Assembly (NCBI RefSeq): GCF_016625195.1
Contig: NZ_JACVUP010000007.1
Location: 186,001-250,000 of the forward strand
Origin: Erwinia sp. S63
GTDB lineage: Bacteria; Pseudomonadota; Gammaproteobacteria; Enterobacterales; Enterobacteriaceae
DNA: 64,000 nt
Reading direction: 5' to 3'
Positions 29,103 through 38,294 of this stretch are shown one piece after another. Below the pieces are notes generated by a model. It was not told the origin of the DNA and did not search any database. It worked only from the letters and a program-made list of their open reading frames with translations. Each line of letters starts with the position of its first letter. The stretch's first letter is position 1. Made by a program: the position numbers and the translations under genes.

Positions 29103-30229
29103 TCCCATTTAATGCGCCGCCGATTGTCGGCAGCGAAGTTGAATACATGCAGTCGGCGATGGCCAGCGGCAAACTCTGCGGTGACGGTGGCTTTACCCGT
29201 CGCTGTCAGCAGTGGATGGAGCAGCATTTTGGCAGCAAAAAGGTGCTGCTGACGCCATCCTGCACCGCCTCACTGGAAATGGCCGCGCTATTAATCGATA
29301 TCCAGCCCGGCGATGAAGTGATCATGCCGAGTTATACCTTTGTCTCTACCGCCAATGCTTTTGTGCTGCGCGGTGCCGTGATCGTGTTCGTCGATGTGCG
29401 TCCCGACACGCTGAACATTGATGAAACCCTGATTGAAGCAGCGATCACCGAGAAAACCCGCGCGATCGTGCCGGTGCACTACGCGGGCGTCGCGTGCGAG
29501 ATGGATAGCATCATGGCGCTGGCGGCGAAGCATCAATTGTTTGTGATTGAGGATGCGGCACAAGGGGTGATGTCGCAGTACAAGGGGCGTGCGCTGGGCA
29601 CTATTGGCCATATTGGCTGCTTCAGCTTCCATGAAACCAAAAACTACACTGCCGGTGGCGAAGGTGGTGCGACGCTGATTAATGACGCGAAGCTGGTGGA
29701 GCGCGCGGAGATCATCCGTGAAAAAGGCACCAACCGTAGCCAGTTCTTCCGTGGTCAGGTGGATAAATACACCTGGCGCGATATCGGTTCGAGCTATTTG
29801 ATGGCAGATCTGCAAGCTGCCTATCTGTGGGCGCAACTCGAAGCGGCTGAGCGTATTAACCAGCAGCGTTTGCGCCTGTGGCAGCGCTATTATGATGCCC
29901 TGCAACCGCTGGCGGCGGCGGGACGCATCGAGCTACCGGTGGTGCCGGTTAATTGCCTTCACAACGCGCACATGTTTTACATCAAACTGCGCGACAGCGA
30001 CGACCGCCAGGCGCTGATCAACTGGATGAAAGAGGCGGAAATCCTCACGGTGTTCCACTACATTCCCTTGCACTCCTCGCCAGCCGGTGAACGTTTTGGT
30101 CGCTTCCACGGCGATGACCGCTTCACCACCAAAGAGAGTGAGCGCCTGCTGCGCCTGCCTCTGTTCTATAACCTGTCGGATAACAATCAGCGTACCGTTA
30201 TCAGCTCGCTGTTGAGTTTCTTTGCCTGA
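29099..30229 (+). CDS. wecE: dTDP-4-amino-4,6-dideoxygalactose transaminase WecE
   Basis: WecE transfers an amino group from glutamate to dTDP-4-keto-6-deoxyglucose. It is a DegT/DnrJ/EryC1-family PLP enzyme: MPSYTFVSTANAFVLRG, VPVHYAGVACEMD, EDAAQG and the PLP lysine in SFHETKNYTAGGEGG. 376 aa, as usual. ATGA overlap with wecD, TGATG overlap with wzxE. Confidence 0.96.
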   Translation: MIPFNAPPIVGSEVEYMQSAMASGKLCGDGGFTRRCQQWMEQHFGSKKVLLTPSCTASLEMAALLIDIQPGDEVIMPSYTFVSTANAFVLRGAVIVFVDVRPDTLNIDETLIEAAITEKTRAIVPVHYAGVACEMDSIMALAAKHQLFVIEDAAQGVMSQYKGRALGTIGHIGCFSFHETKNYTAGGEGGATLINDAKLVERAEIIREKGTNRSQFFRGQVDKYTWRDIGSSYLMADLQAAYLWAQLEAAERINQQRLRLWQRYYDALQPLAAAGRIELPVVPVNCLHNAHMFYIKLRDSDDRQALINWMKEAEILTVFHYIPLHSSPAGERFGRFHGDDRFTTKESERLLRLPLFYNLSDNNQRTVISSLLSFFA

Positions 30230-31482
30230 TGTCGTTAGCCAAAGCTTCAGTCTGGACAGCCTCATCGACGTTGGTAAAAATCATTGCCGGTCTGCTGGTG
30301 GTGAAACTGCTGGCGGTCAGCTTCGGGCCGGAAGGGGTTGGCCAGGCCGGTAACTTTCGCCAGCTGATTACCGTATTGGGTGTATTGGCCGGGGCGGGCA
30401 TTTTCAACGGCGTGACCACTTACATCGCGCAATTCCAGCAGCAGCCGGAGCAACTGCGTGCCGTGACCGGTACGGCATCGACCATGGTGATCGGCTTTTC
30501 CACGCTGGTGGCGCTGGTGTTCTTGCTGGCGGCGGGGCCGATTAGCCATGCGCTGTTTGGTCGTGACGACTATGCCAACGTGGTTCGCATCGTGGCCTTT
30601 CTGCAGTTTGGGATTGCCTGGGCCAACCTGACGCTGGCCTTGCTCAAAGGCTTCCGCGATGCGCGCGGCAATGCGCTGGCGTTGATTATCGGCAGCCTGG
30701 TGGGCGTGCTGGGCTATGTATTGTGCTGGTGGCTGGGTGGATATGCCGGAGCGTTAGTCGGCTTAGCACTGGTACCTGCACTGTTGGTGTTCCCGGCATT
30801 ACTGATGCTGCGACGTCATCGTCAGGTGCTGCCACTGCGTTGGTTAAAACCGAGCTGGCAGCCGGATTTGGCGCGAAATCTGGCAAAATTCACCCTGATG
30901 GCGCTGATCACCTCCGTAACCCTGCCGGTGGCCTGGGTGATGATGCGTAATCTGCTGGCCGAACAGCAGGGTTGGGCGCAGGTGGGCTTGTGGCAGGGCG
31001 TGACCAGTATATCCGATGCCTATCTGCAATTTATCACGGCGACTTTTAGTGTCTGGTTATTGCCGACGCTGGCGCGACTGGAAAGTAAACCGCAGATTGC
31101 ACGTGAAATTGGGCGTGCGCTACGTTTTGTTCTGCCCGCGGTGGCTGCGGCCAGCTTTTGCGTGTGGTTACTGCGTGATGTCGCCATTTGGCTGCTGTTT
31201 TCTCCGCAGTTTGCCGCGATGCGCGACCTGTTTGTCTGGCAGTTGTGTGGAGACGTCTTTAAAGTCGGCGCCTATGTTTTCGGATACCTGGTGATCGCCA
31301 AAGCTTCACTGCGCTTTTATATTTTGACGGAAATCAGCCAGTTTGTGCTGCTGACCGCGTTCTCACATTGGCTGATTCCCTTACATGGAACCGCCGGAGC
31401 CGCACAAGCCTATATGGCGACTTACGTGCTCTACTTCGCCCTTTGCTGTGGCGCCTTTATGATTTATTGCCGGAAAAAATGA
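30229..31482 (+). CDS. wzxE: ECA lipid III flippase WzxE
   Basis: WzxE moves undecaprenyl-PP-linked ECA trisaccharide across the inner membrane. The 417-residue protein has about 12 hydrophobic helices with the typical Wzx start SLAKASVWTASSTLVKIIAGL and the conserved SFGPEGVGQAGNFRQLI. It is placed exactly between wecE and wecF as in E. coli; the stop overlaps the wecF start. Confidence 0.95.
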   Translation: MSLAKASVWTASSTLVKIIAGLLVVKLLAVSFGPEGVGQAGNFRQLITVLGVLAGAGIFNGVTTYIAQFQQQPEQLRAVTGTASTMVIGFSTLVALVFLLAAGPISHALFGRDDYANVVRIVAFLQFGIAWANLTLALLKGFRDARGNALALIIGSLVGVLGYVLCWWLGGYAGALVGLALVPALLVFPALLMLRRHRQVLPLRWLKPSWQPDLARNLAKFTLMALITSVTLPVAWVMMRNLLAEQQGWAQVGLWQGVTSISDAYLQFITATFSVWLLPTLARLESKPQIAREIGRALRFVLPAVAAASFCVWLLRDVAIWLLFSPQFAAMRDLFVWQLCGDVFKVGAYVFGYLVIAKASLRFYILTEISQFVLLTAFSHWLIPLHGTAGAAQAYMATYVLYFALCCGAFMIYCRKK

Positions 31483-32549
31483 CTTTATTTCACGTGCTGG
31501 GATCGGATATCCCACATCATAACCATACGGTGTTGCGCTTCTTTAATGAGGTGATGAGCACCGAATTGCCGGCTGCTGGACCGCGCCAGTTTATGGTGGT
31601 GACTTCAACGCCTGAAGCGCTGCAGGCTTATACCGCGCTGCAGATCGAAACCTATCCCAGCAAACGTGCGCTGGCACAGGCGGTGATAGCCCGCGCGGCT
31701 GACCGCGCGCAACGCTTCTTCTTTCACGGCCAGTTCAATCCGCAAATTTGGCTGGCTTTGCTCAGCGGTAAATTACGACGTCAGCAGGCGTTCTGGCATA
31801 TCTGGGGTGCGGATCTGTATGAAGAAGGGCGTGGCCTGAAGTATCAGTTGTTTTATCTGCTGCGCCGTATGGCACAGCGTCGCATTGCTCACGTGTTCGC
31901 AACGCGTGGGGATTTGCACGCTTTTCAGCAACGCCATCCGCGTGTGCCTACTTCACTGCTTTATTTCCCAACCCGCATGCCCGATGCCGCAGTGCCGGGC
32001 GGTAGCGCGACCGGTGATTTCACCGTGCTGCTGGGCAATTCCGGCGATCGCAGCAACAACCATATTGAAGGCTTGCAGGCGATTCGAGCGCAGTTTGGCG
32101 ATCGGGTGAAAATACTGGTCCCGCTGGGCTACCCGGAAAATAATCATGAGTACATCGAAGAGATCAACACGGCCGCGCAGCGCCTGTTCCCCCAAGGTCA
32201 GGTAACCTTATTGCGCGACAAGTTAGATTTTGACACCTATCTGCAATTGCTCAGCGACTGTCAGCTCGGCTATTTTATGTTCGAGCGCCAGCAGGGTATT
32301 GGCACCTTATGTTTGCTGATTCAGGCCAATATTCCCTTTGTGCTAAATCGCAAAAATCCGTTCTGGCGCGACCTCAGCGAACAAGGACTGCCGGTGCTGT
32401 TTAGCGAAGATGCGCTGGATGCGTCGAGCGTGGCTGAAGCCCAGCGGCAGCTGGTGCAGTGTGATAAATCCGCGATTGCCTTCTTTGCCCCTGGTTATCT
32501 GGCTGGCTGGCGCAACGCGTTGATCCTGAGTGAAAGGGAGAGAACATGA
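31479..32549 (+). CDS. wecF: TDP-Fuc4NAc:lipid II Fuc4NAc transferase WecF
   Basis: WecF adds Fuc4NAc to ManNAcA-GlcNAc-PP-undecaprenol, completing lipid III. Identified by [61 protein letters not shown] and [17 protein letters not shown] 31479 overlaps the wzxE stop (ATGA); 356 aa. The open frame back to 31368 lies within wzxE and is rejected. Confidence 0.95.
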   Translation: MTLFHVLGSDIPHHNHTVLRFFNEVMSTELPAAGPRQFMVVTSTPEALQAYTALQIETYPSKRALAQAVIARAADRAQRFFFHGQFNPQIWLALLSGKLRRQQAFWHIWGADLYEEGRGLKYQLFYLLRRMAQRRIAHVFATRGDLHAFQQRHPRVPTSLLYFPTRMPDAAVPGGSATGDFTVLLGNSGDRSNNHIEGLQAIRAQFGDRVKILVPLGYPENNHEYIEEINTAAQRLFPQGQVTLLRDKLDFDTYLQLLSDCQLGYFMFERQQGIGTLCLLIQANIPFVLNRKNPFWRDLSEQGLPVLFSEDALDASSVAEAQRQLVQCDKSAIAFFAPGYLAGWRNALILSERERT

Positions 32550-33889
32550 GCCTGATGCAGTTTAGTGGTCTGCTGGTGGTTTATCTTTTCTCGCTGGGCT
32601 TCATTTTGACGCTGACCTGGCGGGAATTTAAACGGGTGCGCTTTAACTTTCACCTGTTCTTCACCATTTTATATTTGCTGACTTTTTATTTCGGGTTCCC
32701 GCTAACTAGCGTGTTGGTGTTCCGTTTTAATGTGGAAGTGGTGCCGCCGGAGTACCTGTTGCAGGCGTTGCTGGCTGCCACCAGTTTCTACGCCATCTAT
32801 TACGTCAGCTATAAAGTCCGCTTAAGGCCGATCAACGCTGCGCCGCGTAAACCCTGGCTGCAGATGAACCGTGTTGAAACCCATCTCACTTGTCTGTTGT
32901 TAGCGCTGGTGGCGATTGGCACGGTGACCGTGTTCTTTATGCACAACGGCCTGCTGCTGTTCCGCCTCTCTGCCTATAACCAGATTTTCTCCAGCGAAGT
33001 CTCTGGCGTGGCGCTCAAGCGCTTCTTCTACTTCTTTATTCCTGCGATGCTGATCCGCTATTTCCTCAACCCGACGCAGCGTCAATGGCTGTGGTTTTTG
33101 CTGGTGTCGGTGGCGTTTGGTTTGCTGACCTATGCACTGGTGGGCGGGACGCGCGCCAATATCATCATCGCCTTCGCTCTGTTCCTGTTTATCGGCATTA
33201 CGCGCGGCTGGATCACGTTGTGGATGCTGGTGGGCGCAGGCGTGATGGCGATTGCGGGGATGTTCTGGCTGGCGCTGCGTCGCTATAACCTCGATGTGGT
33301 GGGCGACGAGGCGTTTTACACCTTCCTGTATTTAACGCGTGATACTTTCTCACCCTGGGAAAACCTCGCGCTGTTATTGCAGAACTACGACAAAATTGAC
33401 TTCCAGGGCTTAGCACCGATCTGGCGTGACTTTTATGTCTTTATCCCGAGCTGGCTCTGGCCTGGCCGTCCATCGATTGTGCTCAACAGCGCCAATTACT
33501 TTACCTGGGAAGTGCTGAACAACCATTCAGGACTGGCGATTTCGCCGACGCTGCTGGGCTCGCTGCTGGTGATGGGCGGCGTGTGGTTTATTCCGCTGGG
33601 CGCGATTGCCGTCGGCTGGCTGATGAAAGGATTCGATAATCTCTATCGGCAAGGCCGTGATGCTTCAAACCGCTATAGCGGGGCGATTCTGCAGAGCTTC
33701 TGCTTCGGTGCGGTCTTCAATATGATCGTGCTGGCGCGTGAAGGGCTGGATGCTTTCGGTTCGCGCGTGGTGTTCTTTTGCATTATTTTTGCCGCCTGCA
33801 TGGCGGTGGCTAAATTGCTGTACTGGCTGTTAGCGCGCGCAGGTTTAATTCGCCCGCGTAGCGAGCCGGTGGTTCACAGCTTGTCTTAA
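32546..33889 (+). CDS. wzyE: ECA polymerase WzyE
   Basis: WzyE polymerises the ECA trisaccharide in the periplasm. The 447-residue protein has about 11 membrane helices with a large periplasmic loop around residues 255-330 containing [19 protein letters not shown] and [26 protein letters not shown], diagnostic of WzyE. Overlaps wecF by four bases; wecG follows 18 bp downstream. Confidence 0.95.
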   Translation: MSLMQFSGLLVVYLFSLGFILTLTWREFKRVRFNFHLFFTILYLLTFYFGFPLTSVLVFRFNVEVVPPEYLLQALLAATSFYAIYYVSYKVRLRPINAAPRKPWLQMNRVETHLTCLLLALVAIGTVTVFFMHNGLLLFRLSAYNQIFSSEVSGVALKRFFYFFIPAMLIRYFLNPTQRQWLWFLLVSVAFGLLTYALVGGTRANIIIAFALFLFIGITRGWITLWMLVGAGVMAIAGMFWLALRRYNLDVVGDEAFYTFLYLTRDTFSPWENLALLLQNYDKIDFQGLAPIWRDFYVFIPSWLWPGRPSIVLNSANYFTWEVLNNHSGLAISPTLLGSLLVMGGVWFIPLGAIAVGWLMKGFDNLYRQGRDASNRYSGAILQSFCFGAVFNMIVLAREGLDAFGSRVVFFCIIFAACMAVAKLLYWLLARAGLIRPRSEPVVHSLS

Positions 33890-33907
33890 CCTTTGGGAAA
33901 ATGATTC

Positions 33908-34642
33908 ATGAAAACCGATAAGCCGCGCTATAACCTGCGCGGTGTCGATCTTCACGCCTTTAACGACATGGACAGCTTCCTGCACTTCTTGCTGCCGGAT
34001 GGCCAGCCGCGCTGTGGCACGCTGGTGGCGATGAATGCAGAAAAGATGCTGACGCTGGAAGAGGATGCGCAACTGCGTGCACTGATTGCTGATGCGGAAT
34101 TCAAATATCCGGATGGCATCAGCATCGTACGCTCATTACGCAAAAAATATCCGCAGTTGCAGGTGAACCGCATCGCTGGCGCCGATCTGTGGGAAGCCCT
34201 AATGGAGCGTGCGGGCCGCAGCGGCATTCCGGTGTTTCTGATTGGCGGTCGTCAGGCGGTGCTGGATGAAACCTGTGACAAACTGCGTCGCCAGTGGAAC
34301 GTGAACATTGTCGGCAGTCAGGATGGCTATTTTGCCCCGGCCGAGCGTGAGGCGTTGTTTGCGCGCATTGCGGCCAGCGGTGCACAGATTGTCACGGTGG
34401 CGCAAGGTTCGCCGCGTCAGGAGTTGCTGATGCGTGACTGTCGTGCGCACTGGCCACATGCGCTGTATATGGGCGTGGGCGGTACCTACGACGTTTTCAC
34501 CGGCCACGTCGCGCGTGCACCACGAATCTGGCAGAAATTGGGGCTGGAATGGCTCTACCGTCTGATTCGTCAGCCATCGCGCTGGCGCCGGCAATTAAAA
34601 TTGCTGAAATATTTGCGCTATCACTGGCGTGGCGATCTCTGA
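33908..34642 (+). CDS. wecG: UDP-ManNAcA:lipid I ManNAcA transferase WecG
   Basis: WecG adds ManNAcA to GlcNAc-PP-undecaprenol. It belongs to the WecG/TagA/CpsF family (GT26): [62 protein letters not shown] and [30 protein letters not shown]. 244 aa, near E. coli (246). Last gene of the ECA cluster; yifK, which follows in E. coli, is missing and the tRNA operon comes next. Confidence 0.96.
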   Translation: MKTDKPRYNLRGVDLHAFNDMDSFLHFLLPDGQPRCGTLVAMNAEKMLTLEEDAQLRALIADAEFKYPDGISIVRSLRKKYPQLQVNRIAGADLWEALMERAGRSGIPVFLIGGRQAVLDETCDKLRRQWNVNIVGSQDGYFAPAEREALFARIAASGAQIVTVAQGSPRQELLMRDCRAHWPHALYMGVGGTYDVFTGHVARAPRIWQKLGLEWLYRLIRQPSRWRRQLKLLKYLRYHWRGDL

Positions 34643-34730
34643 TATCGCCGATTTTTTCAGCAATATCATCACTGCAGGCAGCAAAACTGCATTAATTATC
34701 GACGGAATGCACAAAGCGTAATCAAACGCG

Positions 34731-34786
34731 TTTTTTTTATAAAAAAGCGCTGGACAGTATGAGGTCAAGCCCGTAGTATGCCCATC
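34731..34786 (+). promoter_or_regulatory. Strong stable-RNA promoter of the tRNA operon
   Basis: TGGACA (34751-34756), a 17-bp spacer and TAGTAT (34774-34779) lie 21 bp before the first tRNA. An A/T tract TTTTTTTTATAAAAAA (34731-34746) sits just upstream where an UP element would be. The sequence after the -10 is GC-rich, typical of stringently controlled tRNA promoters. Confidence 0.7.
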
Positions 34787-34800
34787 CGCAACGGCGCTAC

Positions 34801-34877
<77 letters not shown>

Positions 34878-34967
34878 TTTAGTTTGTGCGCAAGAGCTTC
34901 GGTGGTTGGTTTTAACCGCGTTATGCAGTGAAAATAGTAAGCAGAGATGCTTACGCACCAGAATTAT

Positions 34968-35044
34968 GGTGGCTATAGCTCAGTTGGTAGAGCCCTGGAT
35001 TGTGATTCCAGTTGTCGTGGGTTCGAGTCCCATTAGCCACCCCA
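34968..35044 (+). tRNA. hisR: tRNA-His (anticodon GTG)
   Basis: 77 nt including the extra G at position -1 and encoded CCA. The anticodon loop GATTGTGATTC gives GTG. The acceptor stem GTGGCTA pairs with TAGCCAC. Spacer of 90 bp after argX. Confidence 0.97.
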
Positions 35045-35059
35045 AATTTTGCTGGGCAC

Positions 35060-35146
35060 GCGATGGTGGCGGAATTGGTAGACGCGCTAGCTTCAGGTGT
35101 TAGTGTTCTTACGGACGTGAGGGTTCAAGTCCCTCCCTTCGCACCA
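35060..35146 (+). tRNA. leuT: tRNA-Leu (anticodon CAG)
   Basis: 87 nt class II tRNA with a long variable arm and encoded CCA. GCTAGCTTCAGGTGTTAGT carries anticodon CAG. The acceptor stem GCGATGG/CCTTCGC has a U-U mismatch at the fifth pair; E. coli leuT also has a non-Watson-Crick pair there, so it is probably functional. Confidence 0.96.
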
Positions 35147-35191
35147 GGCAAAATTACGCGGTAGCGTGAAGAAATAAGATACAGAAAAAAT

Positions 35192-35268
35192 CGGCGAGTA
35201 GCGCAGCTTGGTAGCGCAACTGGTTTGGGACCAGTGGGTCGGAGGTTCGAATCCTCTCTCGCCGACCA
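35192..35268 (+). tRNA. proM: tRNA-Pro (anticodon TGG)
   Basis: 77 nt with encoded CCA; the acceptor stem CGGCGAG pairs with CTCGCCG, and the loop GGTTTGGGACC gives anticodon TGG. Last tRNA of the operon, 7 bp before the terminator. Confidence 0.97.
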
Positions 35269-35274
35269 TATTCG

Positions 35275-35304
35275 AAAAGCCTGCTTGAAAAAGCAGGCTT
35301 TTTT
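35275..35304 (+). terminator. Intrinsic terminator of the tRNA operon
   Basis: AAAAGCCTGCTT (35275-35286) and AAGCAGGCTTTT (35291-35302) form a perfect 12-bp stem with a GAAA tetraloop, followed by further T residues. Confidence 0.93.
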
Positions 35305-35339
35305 CGTTTTATCTTTCCCTAAACTGATCTTATCCTTTT

Positions 35340-35392
35340 CAGCAACTCAGCAACTCAGCAACTCAGCAACTCAGCAACTCAGCAACTCAGCA
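35340..35392. repeat. 8-bp tandem repeat (CAGCAACT)6 plus a partial unit
   Basis: Six perfect copies of CAGCAACT at 35340-35387, then CAGCA of a seventh that diverges. The tract is outside any credible gene, between the tRNA terminator and the GlrR-type sites of glmZ. Perfect identity of the units implies recent slippage, so it is a likely variable-number locus. Confidence 0.9.
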
Positions 35393-35441
35393 TCCAGGCT
35401 TCTCAACTCCATGCGGCTTATTAAATCACGCCACCGGCTGT

Positions 35442-35522
35442 TGTCGTCATAAAGAGACTCATAAGCCATTGATTTTAAATGGACTGACAGTTCCTTGCAC
35501 TGGTTGTCGTTGAGAGGAGACA
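35442..35522 (+). promoter_or_regulatory. GlrR-type activator sites upstream of glmZ
   Basis: TGTC-N10-GACA, the GlrR (YfhA) binding pattern, is perfect at 35505-35522; TGTC-N10-GACT, with one mismatch, lies at 35442-35459. They are about 135-215 bp upstream of the glmZ start, the range expected for sigma-54 enhancer sites. Assignment rests on pattern, position and the sigma-54 promoter downstream. Confidence 0.7.
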
Positions 35523-35628
35523 ATTATTGAGGGTAGTGTTGCGAGATAACGACGCGCTTTTCAGCCTGAAGTGAGACTGCACGGTTATCTTGCTGATTTA
35601 AAATAACTTATCTCTGAATCTGCAATTC

Positions 35629-35649
35629 TGGCACGGCTTATGCAATACT
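35629..35649 (+). promoter_or_regulatory. Sigma-54 promoter of glmZ with overlapping sigma-70 -10
   Basis: TGGCAC (35629-35634), five bases, then ATGCA (35640-35644) match the -24/-12 consensus TGGCAC-N5-TTGCW with one mismatch. The RNA start expected at 35656 lies 13 bp after the GC of the -12 element. AATACT (35644-35649) could serve as a sigma-70 -10, as in the dual glmZ promoters of some enterobacteria. Confidence 0.75.
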
Positions 35650-35655
35650 AACACT

Positions 35656-35857
35656 GTAGATGCTCATTCCACCTCTTATGTTTGCTGATGCTACATAAAC
35701 CTGGGAATGATGCAGAGCCCCTTACGGTATCCGTTGTCCAGCCTGGCAGTTATTGCGCACGCTTTACTGCAGTAAGAAGGACATTACGTTGAGTCGGATA
35801 CCATCAGTTGTCTGAACGACCTGATCTTACACCTGCTTATGGCAGGTGTTTTTTTAT
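35656..35857 (+). ncRNA. glmZ: Small regulatory RNA GlmZ
   Basis: GlmZ is an Hfq-dependent sRNA that base-pairs with the glmS leader and activates glucosamine-6-phosphate synthase; RapZ and RNase E inactivate it by cleavage. The 5' end GTAGATGCTCATTCC, then CTCTTATGTT, CATAAAC, GGGAATGATGCAGAGCC and a 3' part containing ACGTTGAGT match the remembered E. coli GlmZ. It ends in the terminator ACCTGC-TTATG-GCAGGT plus T8. About 202 nt versus 207 in E. coli. Position upstream of hemY is conserved. Boundaries are good to a few bases. Confidence 0.92.
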
Positions 35858-35891
35858 CTGCGATTTACCCTCATGCCGCTACTCTTCAGGC

Positions 35892-35916
35892 AAAAAAAAG
35901 CCGGGACAAGCCCGGC
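35892..35916 (-). terminator. Intrinsic terminator of the hemCDXY operon
   Basis: On the minus strand GCCGGG (35916-35911) and CCCGGC (35905-35900) form a stem with a CTTGT loop, followed by eight T. It lies 26 bp after the hemY stop. Confidence 0.9.
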
Positions 35917-35941
35917 GTGCACAAAAGGAACAATCGTTAAA

Positions 35942-37138
35942 TCAAGCGTTTGGATTCGTCTTTAAGGTAAGAAGCAGCCCTTCACGGCGCATTTTGGCCG
36001 CGTCTTCGGGGCGATGCAGACGATCGTAAACATCGGCCAGCCAGGCATAATCAAAGGCATCCTGACGTTGGGCCAGAGCCTGCTGGAAAGCCTCTGCAGC
36101 CTGTTGCCACTCACCGTGGCGCATCAGCATCTGGCCTAAGGTACTGTGCAGCAGCGGCGTTGCGCCGTGCTGTTTGATTTGCTGACGCAGCGCTTTCTCC
36201 AGTGATTGCGGATCGCCACTTTTAATGCGCGGCATCAGCAGCACCAGGCGATCGTCATACTGACGCTTCAACCCTTCCAGCACGATGCTTTGTGCGGTAT
36301 CAGGGTCATCACACTCAATCAGATGTTCCGCCATCGCCACCTGCAGCGCCGTTTCCTGACGCGTTTTACGGCTCTGGTTTTGCCACCACTTCTTCAGGCC
36401 TTCGCTGCCTTGATCGGCCATGGCCTGATTCATCATGCCTAGCCAGGCTTGCTGTTGTAGCGCCTCACGATGGGCTTCGTCATTGACCTGAGATTTCTGC
36501 ATAGAGGGCAGAATATCCAGTAACGCGCCCCATGCGCCGGTGCGGATATAAGCCTGTTCAGCCAGACGCAGCACTTCAGGATGACGCGGCGCGACTTCCA
36601 GTAAACGGTCAATACCATGGCGGGCAGCATGATCCTCATTACGTGCCAACTGCAGGCGCACGCGAGTGATCTCAACCGGAATGGTGTCATTCTCAGACAG
36701 CTCAGACGCACGTTCCAGATGTTGATTGGCACGCACTTCGTCACCACGCTGCTGCGCCGCTTCGGCTGCCAGCAGATAGTTAGCCACCGGCTGATCGGCG
36801 TGATCGGCATTCTTCGACAGCAGTTTTTCAACCTGCTTGTAATCACCTTCCGCCAGTTTCATCAGCGCACTTTGCGTGTGACGCTGTGCGCTACGACGCT
36901 TACGACCAACAAACCAGCCACGCGTGCGTGCACCGGTGCGGAACACGCGGCGTAAAATCCATTCAATGAACAGAATCACCAGCAGACTGAGGATCAGGAT
37001 GATTGCCAGTCCCGTGACGCTGGTTTCCACGTTCCAGTTATCGGTCTGAATCAGCACGTAGCCCTGGTGGCCAGCAATCATCGGCCCCAATACCACGCCT
37101 GCGATCAGCAGCAGGAAAAGCACCAATACTTTCAGCAT
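35942..37138 (-). CDS. hemY: Heme-biosynthesis-associated TPR protein HemY
   Basis: This 398-residue inner-membrane protein has two N-terminal helices (about residues 3-22 and 42-62) and a cytosolic TPR-rich domain (GDYKQVEKLLSKNAD; GEWQQAAEAFQQALAQR). It is the gammaproteobacterial HemY, distinct from Bacillus protoporphyrinogen oxidase; it is genetically tied to heme metabolism but its reaction is unknown. It starts 2 bp after hemX ends and is the last gene of the operon. Confidence 0.94.
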   Translation of the reverse strand: MLKVLVLFLLLIAGVVLGPMIAGHQGYVLIQTDNWNVETSVTGLAIILILSLLVILFIEWILRRVFRTGARTRGWFVGRKRRSAQRHTQSALMKLAEGDYKQVEKLLSKNADHADQPVANYLLAAEAAQQRGDEVRANQHLERASELSENDTIPVEITRVRLQLARNEDHAARHGIDRLLEVAPRHPEVLRLAEQAYIRTGAWGALLDILPSMQKSQVNDEAHREALQQQAWLGMMNQAMADQGSEGLKKWWQNQSRKTRQETALQVAMAEHLIECDDPDTAQSIVLEGLKRQYDDRLVLLMPRIKSGDPQSLEKALRQQIKQHGATPLLHSTLGQMLMRHGEWQQAAEAFQQALAQRQDAFDYAWLADVYDRLHRPEDAAKMRREGLLLTLKTNPNA

Positions 37139-37140
37139 GC

Positions 37141-38271
37141 TTAGCCTCCCTGTTGATCAGCCGAAACCGATGGCTGCGCCAGCAGGTTGCGCACGCGCGT
37201 CTGCATCAATTTTTCCAACAGCGTCTGACTTTCCAGCGTATCCGGCACATCCATTGAGATGTTTTGCTGACTCAGTTCATCCAGCTGTGCGAGGAAGGCT
37301 TTGGTGGCAGCGTCATTGGTGTCATACCAGGCGCGTACCCAGGTCGAGACCGCATCAATAGACTGTTTATAGATTTCGTCCTGATGACGAGGAACTGCCT
37401 GGGCGGCAATCAGCAGGCGTGAACGGATGTTTTCACGCAGATAAACATCCTGATTCGGCGCCAGCAGCGGCTGTGCGGTGTTATCACGGCGGCGGATGGT
37501 GATGAAATCATCCATAAAGTTATGCCAGCTCTTCACCAGGTTTTGACGCCATTCGTGCAGCGAGCTGGAAAGCTCTCCGCCATCGGCATCCATCGGTGAA
37601 TCATCACTGTCATTGTCCGCCAGACGCAGATTATCGACGCCGTTCGACAGCTGATTGAGTTTGAGGATGATGCCATCGTAATCGACCTGACTCACCGTTG
37701 AGAGTGAACTGATATCCTGCGTCAGCGCACGACGCACATTCATCACGCTCGGATCATTCATATCGGCCAGGCTGGTATCGGCACTTTTCAACAGCGCGGC
37801 GGCGGTGGTGACATCCTGATCGCTCCACAGTTTGCGGCCGGCCAGTTTCACGAGGTAATCCGCTTGCGCCAGCAGCCAGGTGCGGGTGTCATTGCCGGAA
37901 ATCGTCGCGACTTTATCGCGCAGGGTTTCCAGCTCTTTGGCGCTGTTGTCCTGCTGGGTACGCGCTTCATGCAACGCCGTGTTCGCGGTGTCCAGTTGTT
38001 GCGTCAGCTGTTGTTTGTCGCTGCCCAGTTGCTGCTGCAGGGCGCTCAGCTGTTCACTCAGGTTCTGGTTTGTCTGAGCCTGTAAATCGGCCTGATGTTT
38101 CCCATTGAGGTAAAGTCCCGCGCCAATCGCCAGCGCAATCACAATCGCCACCGCGCTCAGTACTTTGCCATCGCTTTTTTTATCGCGAGGCTTTTTACCG
38201 TCTGGCGTGGGGGAAGTGTCCGCAGGGGTGGTTTCTTCAACCATGGCGGAGGAGGCTTTTTGTTCCGTCAT
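37141..38271 (-). CDS. hemX: HemX-family membrane protein
   Basis: A 376-residue bitopic inner-membrane protein: an acidic/polar N-terminus (about 35 aa), one helix [19 protein letters not shown], then a Gln-rich coiled coil (about 60-125) and a helical periplasmic domain. It was once annotated as uroporphyrinogen methyltransferase, but no methyltransferase motif is visible and the function is unsettled. Located between hemD and hemY as in E. coli. Confidence 0.92.
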   Translation of the reverse strand: MTEQKASSAMVEETTPADTSPTPDGKKPRDKKSDGKVLSAVAIVIALAIGAGLYLNGKHQADLQAQTNQNLSEQLSALQQQLGSDKQQLTQQLDTANTALHEARTQQDNSAKELETLRDKVATISGNDTRTWLLAQADYLVKLAGRKLWSDQDVTTAAALLKSADTSLADMNDPSVMNVRRALTQDISSLSTVSQVDYDGIILKLNQLSNGVDNLRLADNDSDDSPMDADGGELSSSLHEWRQNLVKSWHNFMDDFITIRRRDNTAQPLLAPNQDVYLRENIRSRLLIAAQAVPRHQDEIYKQSIDAVSTWVRAWYDTNDAATKAFLAQLDELSQQNISMDVPDTLESQTLLEKLMQTRVRNLLAQPSVSADQQGG

Positions 38272-38294
38272 TATGGCTCATCCCATTGTTAAGT

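Noticed and set aside
35225..35452. 75-codon frame running through proM and the 8-bp repeat (reads SNSATQQL repeats)
   Set aside because: Begins inside a tRNA gene and crosses its terminator; the peptide repeat is only the translation of the CAGCAACT tract.
35808..36029. 73-codon plus-strand frame near hemY
   Set aside because: Starts inside glmZ, crosses two terminators and ends antisense to hemY.
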